Shown here piece by piece: positions 15,670 through 24,835 of a DNA stretch of 37,231 bases. The stretch's first letter is position 1; every line of letters starts with the position of its first letter. The stretch comes from Gammaproteobacteria bacterium (GTDB taxonomy: Bacteria > Pseudomonadota > Gammaproteobacteria > Eutrophobiales > Eutrophobiaceae), in NCBI GenBank assembly GCA_016179185.1, contig JACORW010000046.1, positions 1-37,231 on the forward strand. The letters are read 5' to 3'. The notes under the pieces are model-generated. The model saw nothing but the letters and a program-made list of their open reading frames with translations. It ran no database searches and was not told the DNA's origin. A program made the translations under genes and the position numbers.

Positions 15670-16637
15670 AGAAACCCCTGTTTGCCCTTTTTGGCTGTCG
15701 CAACAGGCGACGCAAGCCGCTGCAGCACCCGTTCAAGATCCTCCGGCAGCGGGGCCTCCACGTTCAGACCGGTACCGGGACGCCCCGGGATGGCAAGGCT
15801 GGACGCATGCAGAAATACCCGCTTCAGGCCGCAGCCCCGCATACGGCGATTGAATTCCCGGCTCCCGTACCGGTCGTCCCCGGCAACGGGGTGCCCGATA
15901 TGTTGCGCGTGTACGCGGATCTGGTGCGTGCGCCCGGTGGCGATGGCCACGGATACCAGCGTCGCGCCGGGCAGGTGCCGCAGCACGCGGAAACGCGATT
16001 GCGACGGGAGACCGCCGGCATCGGCCCGCACGGTACGTTCTCCGTGCACCCGTGCCTCGCGATCCAGCGGCACGTCCACGCGGATCACCGGCCGGCCGAG
16101 ATTTCCCTGCAAAAGCGCCGTATAGCGCTTGCGGATTTTCCCGCTGCGAAACTGATCGTGCAGTTCCCGCAGCCGCTCGTGATCGCGCGCTATCAGCAGG
16201 CACCCCGATGTGTCCCGGTCCAGGCGATGCACCAGCTGCAAGGAGTCGCCTGCGGAAAACAGCAACCGCGCCGCGTCAATCACGCCGAAGGCCTGGCCGC
16301 TTCCGCTGTGGACGGGGAGGCCCGCGGGCTTGTTCAGCACGAGAAGCGTGGGGTCCTGATAAAGGATGGAACACCGCAGTTGCTCGACAACGCGCCGGGG
16401 GACGTGAATCTTCTCCGGGGCCGACACCGACGCCGGCGGCAGTCGAACATCATCGTGTTCGGCAATACGGTGGTCGGGGCGAACCCGCCCGCCGTTTACC
16501 CGCACCTCCCCCCGGCGGATCATCTGGTAGATGCGGCTTTTCGGCAGCGAACCAAAATGCGCGGTCAGAAAGTTGTCCAGTCGCCGGCCATGTTGCACTG
16601 CATCTATTCGGACGTGTTCGACCCCGCGTTTTTGCAT
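15654..16637 (-). CDS. rluC: 23S rRNA pseudouridine synthase RluC
   Basis: RluC makes pseudouridine at positions 955, 2504 and 2580 (E. coli numbering) of 23S rRNA. This protein is 327 aa. An N-terminal S4 RNA-binding domain (LDNFLTAHFGSLPKSRIYQMIRRGEVRVNG, written here only as residues 20-49) precedes the synthase domain with HRLDRDTSG (catalytic D140) and the RTHQIRVHAQHIGHPVAGD block near residue 240. Divergent from rne, which is the usual rluC/rne pairing and supports RluC over RluD. The C-terminal tail (KKGKQGFLESRR) is partly encoded by the heptamer element. Confidence 0.94.
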   Translation of the reverse strand: MQKRGVEHVRIDAVQHGRRLDNFLTAHFGSLPKSRIYQMIRRGEVRVNGGRVRPDHRIAEHDDVRLPPASVSAPEKIHVPRRVVEQLRCSILYQDPTLLVLNKPAGLPVHSGSGQAFGVIDAARLLFSAGDSLQLVHRLDRDTSGCLLIARDHERLRELHDQFRSGKIRKRYTALLQGNLGRPVIRVDVPLDREARVHGERTVRADAGGLPSQSRFRVLRHLPGATLVSVAIATGRTHQIRVHAQHIGHPVAGDDRYGSREFNRRMRGCGLKRVFLHASSLAIPGRPGTGLNVEAPLPEDLERVLQRLASPVATAKKGKQGFLESRR

Positions 16638-16669
16638 TAGAATCCGAAAGATAGGGAAATAATTTCAGA

Positions 16670-16699
16670 TTGCGACATCAGTCATCCGCCTGCTATAGT
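16670..16699 (+). promoter_or_regulatory. Sigma-70 promoter for rne
   Basis: TTGCGA (16670-16675) and TATAGT (16694-16699) are separated by 18 bp. The -10 matches the consensus at five of six positions and the -35 at four of six. Predicted initiation near 16706 gives a leader of about 400 nt, similar to the 361-nt leader of E. coli rne. It lies in the 468-bp divergent gap with rluC. Confidence 0.6.
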
Positions 16700-16705
16700 A
16701 TCCCC

Positions 16706-17105
16706 CTTCGGAGGGTTTGAAGGCTCCGAATCAATGCGTCCTGCACCCGCGAGGGAATGCACGGCTTCTGGCCACTGGACCTCCCGCGAAACGCGGTTCG
16801 CGCCCGGGAAAACCGGGCCCTGTCATCCAGTCAGCAGTCATTGCATCGCGCCCAGCACGGGTGCCCCAATCTGGTGCGTGGACGCGGATGGCTCCCGGAA
16901 ATCTGACCGCCCCCGGGGCGGAAGCTGGTTCAGGCGCGAAGCGCTCGAACAGATTATCAGAAGGGAGCGGCAGTCGACCCGTTCGCCGAATTGCGGCGGG
17001 TCCAAGGCAAGGGGGGCTCCCGGACAACGGCGCGCGTGCGCCCGCGGGATCCTTGGCCGCGGAAACGCGGCCGGCCGGTCGAGCGCCCCGCGAGGGTTTA
17101 CAACA
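16706..17105 (+). promoter_or_regulatory. Long rne 5' leader, likely autoregulatory
   Basis: About 400 nt separate the predicted rne promoter from the rne start codon with no convincing gene between them. The frame of rne is open upstream to 16734, but that reading has no similarity to RNase E. Stable hairpins are visible, for example GCCCGG-GAAAA-CCGGGC at 16802-16818 and a GC-rich stem around 16910. In E. coli the rne leader binds RNase E and lets the enzyme destroy its own message; the length and position here fit that, but the specific E. coli hairpin sequence is not recognised. Confidence 0.55.
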
Positions 17106-19553
17106 ATGAAACGCATGTTGATTAACGCAACTCAACCGGAAGAGTTGCGGGTGGCCATGGTGGACGGTCAACGCCTGTATGACCTCGATATCGAGGCCGT
17201 CGGGCGGGAACAGAAGAAGTCCAACATCTACAAATGCCGTGTGGTACGAATTGAACCCAGCCTTGAGGCGGCGTTCGTTGATTTTGGCGCCGAGCGGCAC
17301 GGCTTCCTCCCGTTCAAGGAAATCTCCCGCGCACTTTTGAAACCGCGGAACGGAGACCGTGGACGCGGGATCAAGGATGAACTGGAAGTCGGTCAGGAAT
17401 TTATCGTTCAGGTGGAAAAGGAGGAACGCGGCAACAAGGGCGCTGCGCTCACGACCTTTGTCAGTCTGGCCGGCCGGTACCTGGTGCTGATGCCGAACAA
17501 TCCCCGCGCCGGCGGGGTGTCGCGGCAGATTGAAGGCGACGATCGCGCAGAGGCGCGCGAGTCAATGAGCAGCCTCAACATCCCCCAGGGCATGGGCATC
17601 ATTCTGCGCACGGCCGGCGTCGGCAAGGGCGCGGAGGAGCTGCAATGGGACCTGGACTACCTGCTGCACTTGTGGGAATCGGTCAAGGAAGCCGCCCGAA
17701 ATCGCAGCGCTCCGTTCCTGGTCTACAAGGAAAGCGAGGTCATCATCCGGGCCCTGCGCGACTATCTGCGCAATGACATTGCGGAAATCTGGATCGACGA
17801 CGCCGAAACTTTCCATCGTGCGCGGGAATTCATGCAGCAGGTGATGCCGCAGAACCTGCCCAAGCTGAAGCTTTACAGCGATCGCGATCCTTTGTTCAAC
17901 CGTTATCAAATCGAAGGCCAGATCGAGACCGCCTTCTCGCGCGAGGTGCGCCTGCCGTCGGGAGGCGCAGTCTTCATAGACCACACCGAGGCCCTGACCG
18001 CGATCGACATCAACTCCGCACGCGCCACCGCGGGGGAGGATATCGAGGACACGGCGTTCAATACCAACCTCGAGGCGGCGGACGAAATCTCCCGCCAGCT
18101 GCGATTGCGCGATCTGGGCGGCCTCATCGTCATCGACTTCATCGACATGATGAACCCGCGCAATCAACGCGAGGTGGAAAACCGGATGCGCGATGCACTA
18201 AAGGTGGACCGGGCACGCGTTCAGGTAGGCAGGATTTCCCGCTTCGGGCTGCTGGAAATGTCGCGCCAGCGCCTGCGTCCGTCACTGGGCGAATCCAGTC
18301 ACATCCCCTGCCCCCGCTGCGACGGGCAGGGCACGATTCGCGGCACGGAATCACTGTCGCTGTCGGTATTGCGCGTAATCGAAGAGGAGGCGATGAAGGA
18401 TCTGACCGCAAAGGTCATTGCCCGGCTGCCGGTTTCCGCCGCCACCTATCTGCTGAATGAGAAACGCCAGGCGCTGCGCGACATCGAAGGGCGCGTTGAC
18501 GTGCGAGTCGTGATCGTCCCCGACGAGGCGCTGGAAACTCCCCACTACCAGGTCCAGCGCGTGCGCCTGTCGGAGGCTGAGCATGACGCCCATCGCCAGG
18601 CCAGCTACCGCCTTGCGGAGACGCAACCGGATCAGACCACAGAGGTCCGGACCCAGGCTTCGCCTCGCCCGCCGCAGTTGCCCGCGGTCAAATCCGTGAT
18701 CCCGGAACGTCCCGTGCCGGTGCCGGCACCAGCCCGGGCCCCGGAGGAAAAGAAACCCGGCAAGGGGTTGATAAGCCGTGTGTTTGGTTCACTGTTCGGC
18801 AGCGACGAACCCGCCGCCGCACCGACACCGCCGCCCGGCGCACCTGCGGCGGAAACGCCGCGCGAGCGCGATGATCGTCCGCGGGGTGGCGGGGCGGAAA
18901 GGCAGCGCCACCGGCGCGGCGGTGGTGGTGGTCGCGGTGGACGGGACCGTCACGGTGATCGTCAGGGCCGGCGTGACGGCCGTGAACGGGGTCAGCGGCA
19001 GGGGCGCGGCCAGGAGCAGCAGCCACGCCGTGATGAACCCCGCGACGGTGACGACAACCGCGGTAACCGGGCGGCGCCGCCTCCACCCCGAGGGGCCGAT
19101 CCACAGCCCGGCCAGCAGCCGAACCAGCCGGGTTCCGGCGGACGGGGGCGGCGTTCCAGATCCGGGCGGCGCCGCGGCCGCGGCGGAGAAGGCCGGGATC
19201 GGCGTGGTTCGCACCAGCACCAGAGTCATGGCCGCGGCGGGCATCGCGACGAACAGGGCGGGCCGCCTGAATCTGCACGCGGGGAAAACGCGGCGGCTTC
19301 CGCGGACCTGCCGGTTGAAGCACCAGCGCCGCGCGCCAATACCGGATCCGGTGCAGGCGTGCCAACGCCGGTGGAACCGCCGGCGCGCGAAGCGCCACAG
19401 TCCTTCGATGCCGGGACTCCCCCGCAGCAGGAGCAGCAGGAACCCGCGCGCCGGGAGTATCAACCGCCGACTCCCGTAGAACGCGATCCCGCCGTGCCCC
19501 GTGAATTCGGCTCCGGCGGCAACCACGATGACGGCGACCCCGGTCCGCGTTGA
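17106..19553 (+). CDS. rne: Ribonuclease E
   Basis: RNase E is the membrane-associated endonuclease that initiates mRNA decay, processes rRNA and tRNA, and scaffolds the degradosome. It is 815 aa. The N-terminal catalytic half has the S1 domain (about 38-120), the 5'-sensor region, magnesium-binding D301 and D344 (AIDINS, VIDFIDM) and the zinc-link CPRC (C402, C405). All are offset by two residues from E. coli D303, D346, C404 and C407. A putative amphipathic membrane-targeting helix, [13 protein letters not shown], lies at 553-565. The rest is disordered, Arg/Gly-rich (about 585-720), then Pro/Ala/Glu-rich. The tail is shorter than in E. coli (1061 aa). The ATG at 17106 gives the canonical [10 protein letters not shown]. 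Confidence 0.97.
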   Translation: MKRMLINATQPEELRVAMVDGQRLYDLDIEAVGREQKKSNIYKCRVVRIEPSLEAAFVDFGAERHGFLPFKEISRALLKPRNGDRGRGIKDELEVGQEFIVQVEKEERGNKGAALTTFVSLAGRYLVLMPNNPRAGGVSRQIEGDDRAEARESMSSLNIPQGMGIILRTAGVGKGAEELQWDLDYLLHLWESVKEAARNRSAPFLVYKESEVIIRALRDYLRNDIAEIWIDDAETFHRAREFMQQVMPQNLPKLKLYSDRDPLFNRYQIEGQIETAFSREVRLPSGGAVFIDHTEALTAIDINSARATAGEDIEDTAFNTNLEAADEISRQLRLRDLGGLIVIDFIDMMNPRNQREVENRMRDALKVDRARVQVGRISRFGLLEMSRQRLRPSLGESSHIPCPRCDGQGTIRGTESLSLSVLRVIEEEAMKDLTAKVIARLPVSAATYLLNEKRQALRDIEGRVDVRVVIVPDEALETPHYQVQRVRLSEAEHDAHRQASYRLAETQPDQTTEVRTQASPRPPQLPAVKSVIPERPVPVPAPARAPEEKKPGKGLISRVFGSLFGSDEPAAAPTPPPGAPAAETPRERDDRPRGGGAERQRHRRGGGGGRGGRDRHGDRQGRRDGRERGQRQGRGQEQQPRRDEPRDGDDNRGNRAAPPPPRGADPQPGQQPNQPGSGGRGRRSRSGRRRGRGGEGRDRRGSHQHQSHGRGGHRDEQGGPPESARGENAAASADLPVEAPAPRANTGSGAGVPTPVEPPAREAPQSFDAGTPPQQEQQEPARREYQPPTPVERDPAVPREFGSGGNHDDGDPGPR

Positions 19554-19569
19554 CAGGTCCTTGACAGGT

Positions 19570-19594
19570 TGATGCAAAACCGAGCTTTGCATCA
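19570..19594. terminator. Hairpin between convergent rne and prfC
   Basis: A perfect 9-bp inverted repeat (TGATGCAAA at 19570-19578, TTTGCATCA at 19586-19594) with a 7-nt loop lies between the two stop codons. There is no T-run on either side beyond short AT bases, so it may act as a weak bidirectional terminator or an RNA 3'-end stabiliser. A direct repeat, TTGACAGGT at 19550-19558 and again at 19561-19569, lies immediately before it and overlaps the rne stop codon. Confidence 0.55.
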
Positions 19595-19599
19595 GCTTG

Positions 19600-21168
19600 T
19601 TAATGCTCGCGGGTCTCGTAAAACGCGATGTCCGGCCAGCGCTCGATGGTTAACCGCAAATTGACCTGGCTGGGCGCGAGGTAGGCCAGCGCGCCGCCGG
19701 CATCCCGGGCCAGGTGCTGGCGCAGCCGTTCCGAGAATTCGTCAAGACGTTTTCGATCAGCGCACCTGATCCAGCGCGCCGTGACCACCGGCACCGGTTC
19801 ATAGGCGCAGTCCACGCCGTATTCGTCGGCCAGACGCCAGGCCACGACGTCGAACTGGAGCATGCCCACCGCGCCGACAATCAGGTCGTTGCCTGACAAC
19901 GGCCGAAACACCTGCACCGCCCCTTCCTCGCCCAGCTGAAGCAGGCCTTTCAACAGCGCCTTGGAACGCAAGGGATCGCGCAACACCACGCGCCGGAACA
20001 GCTCCGGTGCGAAATAAGGTATGCCGGTGAAGGTCAGATCTTCGCCCTGGGTGAATGTGTCTCCCACCTGGATGGTGCCGTGATTGTGCAGGCCGATGAT
20101 GTCGCCCGGCCATGCCTCCTCCACCCGGGTGCGGTCGCCGGCCAGGAACGTGAGGGCATTCGACACCTGGATATCGCGCCGAATGCGGACGTGGCGCAGG
20201 CGGATGCCCTTCTCGTAATGCCCGGAACAGATCCGGACAAATGCAATCCGATCGCGGTGCGCAGGATCCATGTTGGCCTGTATCTTGAAAACAAAGCCGC
20301 TGAAACGGTCCTCTTCGGGTTGCACTATCCGCTCAAGTGCCGCGCGCGGCTGCGGCGCAGGCGCATGACTGACCAGGTACTCGAGAAACGCGTCAATGCC
20401 GAAGTTGTGCAGGGCCGTGCCGAAGAATACCGGGGTCAATCGCCCGGCCCGATACGCCGATTGATCGAAAACCGGGCATGCCTCGCGCACCAGCGCCGCT
20501 TCTTCCAGCATGCCCTTGTATTCGGAACCCATGCCCTCCATGGCCTGACGCAGGGGGATGCCGGGGGCGCGCGGGGGATCGCGCCTGCCCTTCTCATACA
20601 CGACCAGCTCGGATCGCTCCGTGTGGACGCAGCCCCGGAACCGGCCCCCCATGCCGATGGGCCAGGTGATCGGCGCGCAACGGATCTTCAGGTCGCGCTC
20701 GATCTCATCAACCAGTTCCAGCGGCGGCCGGCCTTCCCGATCCAGCTTGTTGATGAACGTGACAATGGGCGTGGTGCGCATGCGGCAGACTTCCATCAGG
20801 CGCCGGGTGCGCTCCTCGACGCCCTTGGCCGCGTCGATCACCATCAGCACCGAATCCACTGCAGTAAGCGTGCGGTACGTGTCTTCGGAAAAATCGGCAT
20901 GGCCCGGCGTGTCGAGCAGATTGATCAACGTGTCGCCGCGGGTAAATTGCATGACCGAACTGGTGATTGAGATCCCACGTTCCTTCTCCATGGCCATCCA
21001 GTCGGACGTGGCGTGCCGGGCGGCCTTGCGCGCCTTGACGGTGCCGGCCATCTGGATGGCGCCGCCGTGCAGCAGAAGTTGCTCCGTGACCGTGGTCTTG
21101 CCCGCGTCCGGATGGGAAATGATGGCGAACGTCCGGCGCCGGGCAATCTCGCGCTCGGCCCGGCTCAT
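19600..21168 (-). CDS. prfC: Peptide chain release factor 3
   Basis: RF3 is the translational GTPase that removes RF1 and RF2 from the ribosome after termination and contributes to quality control. It is 522 aa, close to the E. coli 529. G1 is SHPDAGKTT (18-26), the effector loop is [10 protein letters not shown]3 is DTPGHADF, and G4 is FINKLDREG. The RF3-specific sequence following ([32 protein letters not shown]) separates it from EF-G and LepA. It lies 57 bp after acpS on the same strand with no clear ribosome binding site, and converges with rne across a hairpin. Confidence 0.96.
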   Translation of the reverse strand: MSRAEREIARRRTFAIISHPDAGKTTVTEQLLLHGGAIQMAGTVKARKAARHATSDWMAMEKERGISITSSVMQFTRGDTLINLLDTPGHADFSEDTYRTLTAVDSVLMVIDAAKGVEERTRRLMEVCRMRTTPIVTFINKLDREGRPPLELVDEIERDLKIRCAPITWPIGMGGRFRGCVHTERSELVVYEKGRRDPPRAPGIPLRQAMEGMGSEYKGMLEEAALVREACPVFDQSAYRAGRLTPVFFGTALHNFGIDAFLEYLVSHAPAPQPRAALERIVQPEEDRFSGFVFKIQANMDPAHRDRIAFVRICSGHYEKGIRLRHVRIRRDIQVSNALTFLAGDRTRVEEAWPGDIIGLHNHGTIQVGDTFTQGEDLTFTGIPYFAPELFRRVVLRDPLRSKALLKGLLQLGEEGAVQVFRPLSGNDLIVGAVGMLQFDVVAWRLADEYGVDCAYEPVPVVTARWIRCADRKRLDEFSERLRQHLARDAGGALAYLAPSQVNLRLTIERWPDIAFYETREH

Positions 21169-21225
21169 GGACTCGGCCGCGTTGGCCGGGGCGCCACGCG
21201 GGCGGGTGCGAGAGGCCGCAGTCTG

Positions 21226-21606
21226 TCAGCGCGTTTCGAGCAGTACATAGGCCAGCGCGTATTCGCGCTCATCGGCGATACTGAGGTGCGTGCCGGAAAT
21301 TCCCCGCGCCCGGAGGAGGTCACCGGCGCTGCCGGCAACAGCGAAGCCGGGTTTCCCGGACGGGTCATGGGTGATGCTGATGGCGCCCGGAAATATTCCG
21401 GCGCGAAATCCCGTGCCAAGCGCCTTGACCAATGCCTCTTTCGCGGCGAACCGCCGCGCGAGAAACCGGGCCTTGCCCGGGGCCTGATCGAATTCGATGC
21501 ATTCATCCGCGCTGAGAATTTTTTCCGCCAGGCGGCGCCCGAAGCGCGCCAGCGATTCCTCCATGCGCCGGACTTCAACCACATCCACGCCAACGCCGTA
21601 GATCAT
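21226..21606 (-). CDS. acpS: Holo-ACP synthase
   Basis: AcpS transfers 4'-phosphopantetheine from CoA to S37 of the acyl carrier protein encoded at 9054-9290. It is 126 aa. The conserved [14 protein letters not shown] at the N-terminus holds the metal-binding Asp (D8), and [16 protein letters not shown] has the catalytic Glu. [11 protein letters not shown] follows. The ATG overlaps the pdxJ stop (ATGA), the usual pdxJ-acpS coupling. Confidence 0.96.
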   Translation of the reverse strand: MIYGVGVDVVEVRRMEESLARFGRRLAEKILSADECIEFDQAPGKARFLARRFAAKEALVKALGTGFRAGIFPGAISITHDPSGKPGFAVAGSAGDLLRARGISGTHLSIADEREYALAYVLLETR

Positions 21607-22337
21607 GACCGCTGCGCCTCCCGCAGCAGTGCTTTCATGCGGCGCACGGCCGCAGTCATGCCCGTGAAAACGGACTCCGCGACGATACTGTGTCCGATAT
21701 TGAGCTCGCGCAATGGGGGAATGACGGCGATTGCGCCGACGTTTTCATAGTTCAATCCATGCCCGGCGTTGACGTGCAGCCCGAGCCTCTCAGCGTGAAC
21801 GGCCGCGCTCCGGATCCGATCCAGTTCCCGCTGCCGCAGGGCAGTGTCCGCCGCATCCGCAAACGCACCGGTGTGCAGCTCTATCACCGGCGCCCCGCAC
21901 TCCCTGGCGCCGTCGACCTGCCCCGGGACCGGGTCTATGAACAGCGCGACGCGGATCCCGGCTGCGGCCAACCGGCCGCAGGCGTCGCGAATGCGCGCTA
22001 CCTGCCCGGCCACGTCCAGGCCGCCCTCAGTGGTCAACTCCTCGCGCCGTTCAGGGACCAGGCAGCAGAATGCGGGCCGCACCTCCGCGGCCAGTTCCAG
22101 CATCGCCCCGGTGACCGCCATTTCAAGATTCAATGGTACCTGCAGCCGCTCCCGCAGCAGCCGGACATCGCGCTCCTGGATGTGGCGGCGGTCCTCGCGC
22201 AGGTGCACCGTGATGGAATCCGCGCCCCCGGCAACCGCGGCCATGGCCGCGGCGAGCGGCTCCGGATACACGGTACGCCGTGCCTGGCGCAGCGTGGCCA
22301 CGTGATCGATATTGACACCGAGTTCCAGCGGATGCAT
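21603..22337 (-). CDS. pdxJ: Pyridoxine 5'-phosphate synthase
   Basis: PdxJ condenses 1-deoxyxylulose 5-phosphate with 3-amino-2-oxopropyl phosphate to make pyridoxine 5'-phosphate (vitamin B6, DXP-dependent route). It is 244 aa. The start [20 protein letters not shown] matches the family directly. [17 protein letters not shown], the ELHTGAFAD block and the phosphate-binding [15 protein letters not shown] are present. The 156-bp gap to recO (22338-22493) contains an extended -10 promoter and a strong hairpin, so pdxJ probably has its own transcription start even though it is in the rnc-era-recO series. Confidence 0.96.
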   Translation of the reverse strand: MHPLELGVNIDHVATLRQARRTVYPEPLAAAMAAVAGGADSITVHLREDRRHIQERDVRLLRERLQVPLNLEMAVTGAMLELAAEVRPAFCCLVPERREELTTEGGLDVAGQVARIRDACGRLAAAGIRVALFIDPVPGQVDGARECGAPVIELHTGAFADAADTALRQRELDRIRSAAVHAERLGLHVNAGHGLNYENVGAIAVIPPLRELNIGHSIVAESVFTGMTAAVRRMKALLREAQRS

Positions 22338-22367
22338 GCGGGGCCGTTTTCAGCGGACTGATCGTGC

Positions 22368-22376
22368 ATTCTACCA
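22368..22376 (-). promoter_or_regulatory. Extended -10 promoter for pdxJ
   Basis: The minus strand reads TGGTAGAAT, an extended -10 (TGn plus TAGAAT, five of six to consensus), ending 31 nt before the pdxJ ATG. The predicted RNA start is near 22361. No good -35 is visible: the space upstream is filled by the hairpin at 22378-22414, whose lower arm ends 2 bp from this site. Confidence 0.45.
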
Positions 22377-22377
22377 A

Positions 22378-22414
22378 GTTGATGCAGACGTCCGTCCATG
22401 GACCCTGCATCAAC
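22378..22414. repeat. Perfect inverted repeat in the recO-pdxJ gap
   Basis: GTTGATGCAG (22378-22387) is exactly complementary to CTGCATCAAC (22405-22414). The 17 bases between them contain the 10-bp palindrome GTCCATGGAC (22394-22403), so a nested hairpin or cruciform is possible. There is no T-run on the pdxJ side that would make it a standard terminator. Its position directly upstream of an extended -10 would also suit an operator. The arm shares GTTGATGCA with the hairpin after rne. Confidence 0.75.
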
Positions 22415-22493
22415 CGGCCGACTTCAGCCGGGCACGCCGGCGCGGCGCGCTGACATTCCCGGGGAAGGGTTTGCAGCAGCCTGCCCGATGCAG

Positions 22494-23225
22494 TCATTCG
22501 CGGCGCATCGGCGCAGAACCGGCGAGCAACTGGCGATACAACCTGCGGCTGGCCAGCGGGCGCACGCCCAGGTGCACGCCGAGCAACACGCGCATCAGCC
22601 GCTTGCATTCCTGCACATGGACGGCGTCGGTCAACGATTCCCCGTGCAAGGCAAGCAACGCCGCGCCCGAAATTGGCACATCCTGGTGCGAACCGCTCGG
22701 TACACGGCTGGGTCCACGATCAGGGCAATAGAAATAGCCGCTGCCGGGATCGATGGCGCTTCCGGTCCGGCAGTCATGGTCCAGCACCAGCCCGTAGCCG
22801 AGGCTGATCAACAGACGCTTTTCGAACAACCGCAATACCGGCTCTTCAGGTTGCCGCTGCGCCAGCCGGGTCAGTGTCTGCTCATAGGCGGGGAACAGTT
22901 CCGGCTGCGGATCATGGCCGTGCAACAGGCGCACCAGCAGTTCATTGATGTACATCGCGGACAGCAGCCATGGGCCGGACATCTGGTGCGCGGCGCCGCC
23001 CGGTTCGATGCCGGTAAGAGTGCCCATCTCTCCCCGCAATGTCCACGCAATCTGCAGCGGACACAGGGGCTGAAAAATTCCGGTGGCGCGCCGGCTTCTG
23101 CGGCGCGCACCGCGGGCCACAAGCGTCACTCTGCCGTAATCACGGGACAGCACATCCGCGATCAGACTGGTCTCCCGGTAGGGGCGCAGGTGCAGGAAAT
23201 AACAGGGATGCAGTGGAACGCGCAT
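22494..23225 (-). CDS. recO: DNA repair protein RecO
   Basis: RecO works with RecR (and RecF) to load RecA on SSB-coated single-stranded DNA and to anneal strands. It is 243 aa. The N-terminal OB-fold (about 1-80: RVPLHPCYFLHLRPYRETSL, then SRDYGRVTLVARGARR) and the helical C-terminal domain are recognisable. The four-cysteine zinc site of some RecO proteins is absent, as in E. coli. It follows era by 12 bp in the conserved rnc-era-recO series and ends 156 bp before pdxJ. Confidence 0.94.
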   Translation of the reverse strand: MRVPLHPCYFLHLRPYRETSLIADVLSRDYGRVTLVARGARRRSRRATGIFQPLCPLQIAWTLRGEMGTLTGIEPGGAAHQMSGPWLLSAMYINELLVRLLHGHDPQPELFPAYEQTLTRLAQRQPEEPVLRLFEKRLLISLGYGLVLDHDCRTGSAIDPGSGYFYCPDRGPSRVPSGSHQDVPISGAALLALHGESLTDAVHVQECKRLMRVLLGVHLGVRPLASRRLYRQLLAGSAPMRRE

Positions 23226-23237
23226 GGGGAAACGCCA

Positions 23238-24146
23238 TTACTGAAAGTAGCCCAGAACCCTCATTGACCTGGGATCCTGGGACCATCGCCGTTTCACCCG
23301 CACCCATGTCTTCATGTTTATCCGGCGGCCGAACAACTGCTCCAGATCCCGCCGGGCCTCCTGCCCCACGGCCTTCAGAATGCCGCCGCCGGCGCCGATG
23401 ACAATGGCTTTCTGGCCTTCGGATTCCACCCATATTGTCGCGTGGATGTGAGACATGTCCCGTACCGTGCTGAATTTTTCCACGGCCACCGCCAGCCGGT
23501 AAGGCACCTCGGCGCCCAGTTTACGTATCAGCTTTTCGCGGATGAACTCGGCGGCGAGAAATTTTTCGTTCCGGTCCGTGAGCATGTCGTCCGGGTAGGC
23601 GGCCGGCGACTCCGGCAGCAACCTGAGCACGAGTCTTTCCAGGTCCGGGATCCCGTCGCCGTTTCTGGCCGATACCGGCACAATTCCGGCGAACGCGGCG
23701 CGTCCGGCGACCTCGGCGACAAACGGGAGCAGACGGGATTTGGGCTTCACCCGATCCGTCTTGTTCAGCACCAGCACAATCGGCGCCGAGCCGCTGCGTG
23801 CGGCACCCAGTGCGGCCTGGTCGGCGGGGACCCATTTCAACGCCTCAACCAGCAGCAGCACGACATCAGCGCCCGCCAGTCCGGCATCAATTTCCCGATT
23901 CATGTGGCGGCTGAGCACGTGCTCGACGCCAGGCTGGATCCCCGGTGTATCCACGTAAATGATCTGGCTCGTATCGCTGGTCCGGATCCCCGGCACCGCC
24001 CAGCGCGTGGTCTGGGGGCGGCGCGAAGTTATGCAGAGCTTCTGTCCCACGAGCTGATTGACCAGCGTCGACTTTCCCACATTCGGCCGCCCGATCACGG
24101 CCGCGTGACCGCATCGAAATCCGACCGCCGGCTGAACGATCCCCAC
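23238..24146 (-). CDS. era: GTPase Era
   Basis: Era is an essential GTPase that binds the 3' end of 16S rRNA during 30S assembly. G1 is GRPNVGKST (19-27), G3 is DTPG, and G4 is LNKTDR. The C-terminal KH domain carries VESEGQKAIVIGAGGGILKAVG. I place the start at GTG 24146, 5 nt after the rnc stop, giving 302 aa against 301 in E. coli. The longer frame to 24266 lies inside rnc and has no family similarity. Era and RNase III are commonly co-expressed, as here. Confidence 0.95.
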   Translation of the reverse strand: MGIVQPAVGFRCGHAAVIGRPNVGKSTLVNQLVGQKLCITSRRPQTTRWAVPGIRTSDTSQIIYVDTPGIQPGVEHVLSRHMNREIDAGLAGADVVLLLVEALKWVPADQAALGAARSGSAPIVLVLNKTDRVKPKSRLLPFVAEVAGRAAFAGIVPVSARNGDGIPDLERLVLRLLPESPAAYPDDMLTDRNEKFLAAEFIREKLIRKLGAEVPYRLAVAVEKFSTVRDMSHIHATIWVESEGQKAIVIGAGGGILKAVGQEARRDLEQLFGRRINMKTWVRVKRRWSQDPRSMRVLGYFQ

Positions 24147-24151
24147 GACGA

Positions 24152-24835
24152 TCAGACGGATTCGGCCGTCAATCGTTCCAGCGCAACCACCGCCGCCGCC
24201 TGTTCCGCGCTGCGCTTGCTGCGCCCGCGGCCGATTACCGGTCCGTCGAGCCCGGTGACACGGCATTCGACCCGGAATATTCGCTGATGGGCCTCGCCCT
24301 CTTCGGCGATGATTCGGTAGATGGGCAATGGCAACCGCCGTGCCTGCAACAGTTCCTGCAGCGTAGTCTTCGGATCCTTGTCCGGACTGGCCACCGGCTG
24401 TCCTTCAAGACGGGAGGCAAAAATGCGCAAGATCGCGTCGCGGCACGCGGGCAGTCCGGCGTCCAGGTAGATGGCGCCGAGCAGCGCTTCCAGCGTATTG
24501 GCGAGAATGGAATCGCGGCGCCAGCCGCCGGACTTGCGTTCCCCGCCGCCCAGCTTTATCCACTCTCCAATATCCCATTCCCTGGCCACGGCAGCCAGGG
24601 TTTCGCGCTTGACGAGCGATGCCCGCCGGCGCGTCAACACACCTTCCGAGGCGCGTGGAATCGCCTGATACAGCGTGTCCGCAATGACGAAATTCAGAAT
24701 GGCATCGCCGAGGTACTCGAGGCGCTCGTTATTGGCGCCTGCGGCGCTGCGATGGGTCAGCGCGATGTCCAGCAACGCACCGTTCTTGAACTGGTGGCCA
24801 AAACCCGCGGCAGGACCCGTTTTGCCCTCACTCAC
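24152..24835 (-). CDS. rnc: Ribonuclease III
   Basis: RNase III cleaves double-stranded RNA in rRNA precursors and in regulatory duplexes. It is 227 aa, identical in size class to E. coli (226). The signature NERLEYLGDAIL (36-47) and the second acidic segment NTLEALLGAIYLDAG hold the metal-binding residues. A C-terminal double-stranded RNA-binding domain begins with DPKTTLQELLQ and ends RSAEQAAAVVALERL. It starts with GTG and overlaps the DUF4845 stop by 8 nt, so the two are likely coupled. Confidence 0.97.
   Translation of the reverse strand: MSEGKTGPAAGFGHQFKNGALLDIALTHRSAAGANNERLEYLGDAILNFVIADTLYQAIPRASEGVLTRRRASLVKRETLAAVAREWDIGEWIKLGGGERKSGGWRRDSILANTLEALLGAIYLDAGLPACRDAILRIFASRLEGQPVASPDKDPKTTLQELLQARRLPLPIYRIIAEEGEAHQRIFRVECRVTGLDGPVIGRGRSKRSAEQAAAVVALERLTAESV

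Noticed and set aside
16734..17105. N-terminal extension of RNase E upstream of 17106
   Set aside because: The frame is open, but the sequence shows no similarity to RNase E and the canonical [10 protein letters not shown] start is at 17106; the interval is better explained as the leader.
18789..19592. A 267-codon open frame antisense to the RNase E tail
   Set aside because: It is created by the low-complexity Arg/Gly codons of rne and has no start signal or family resemblance.
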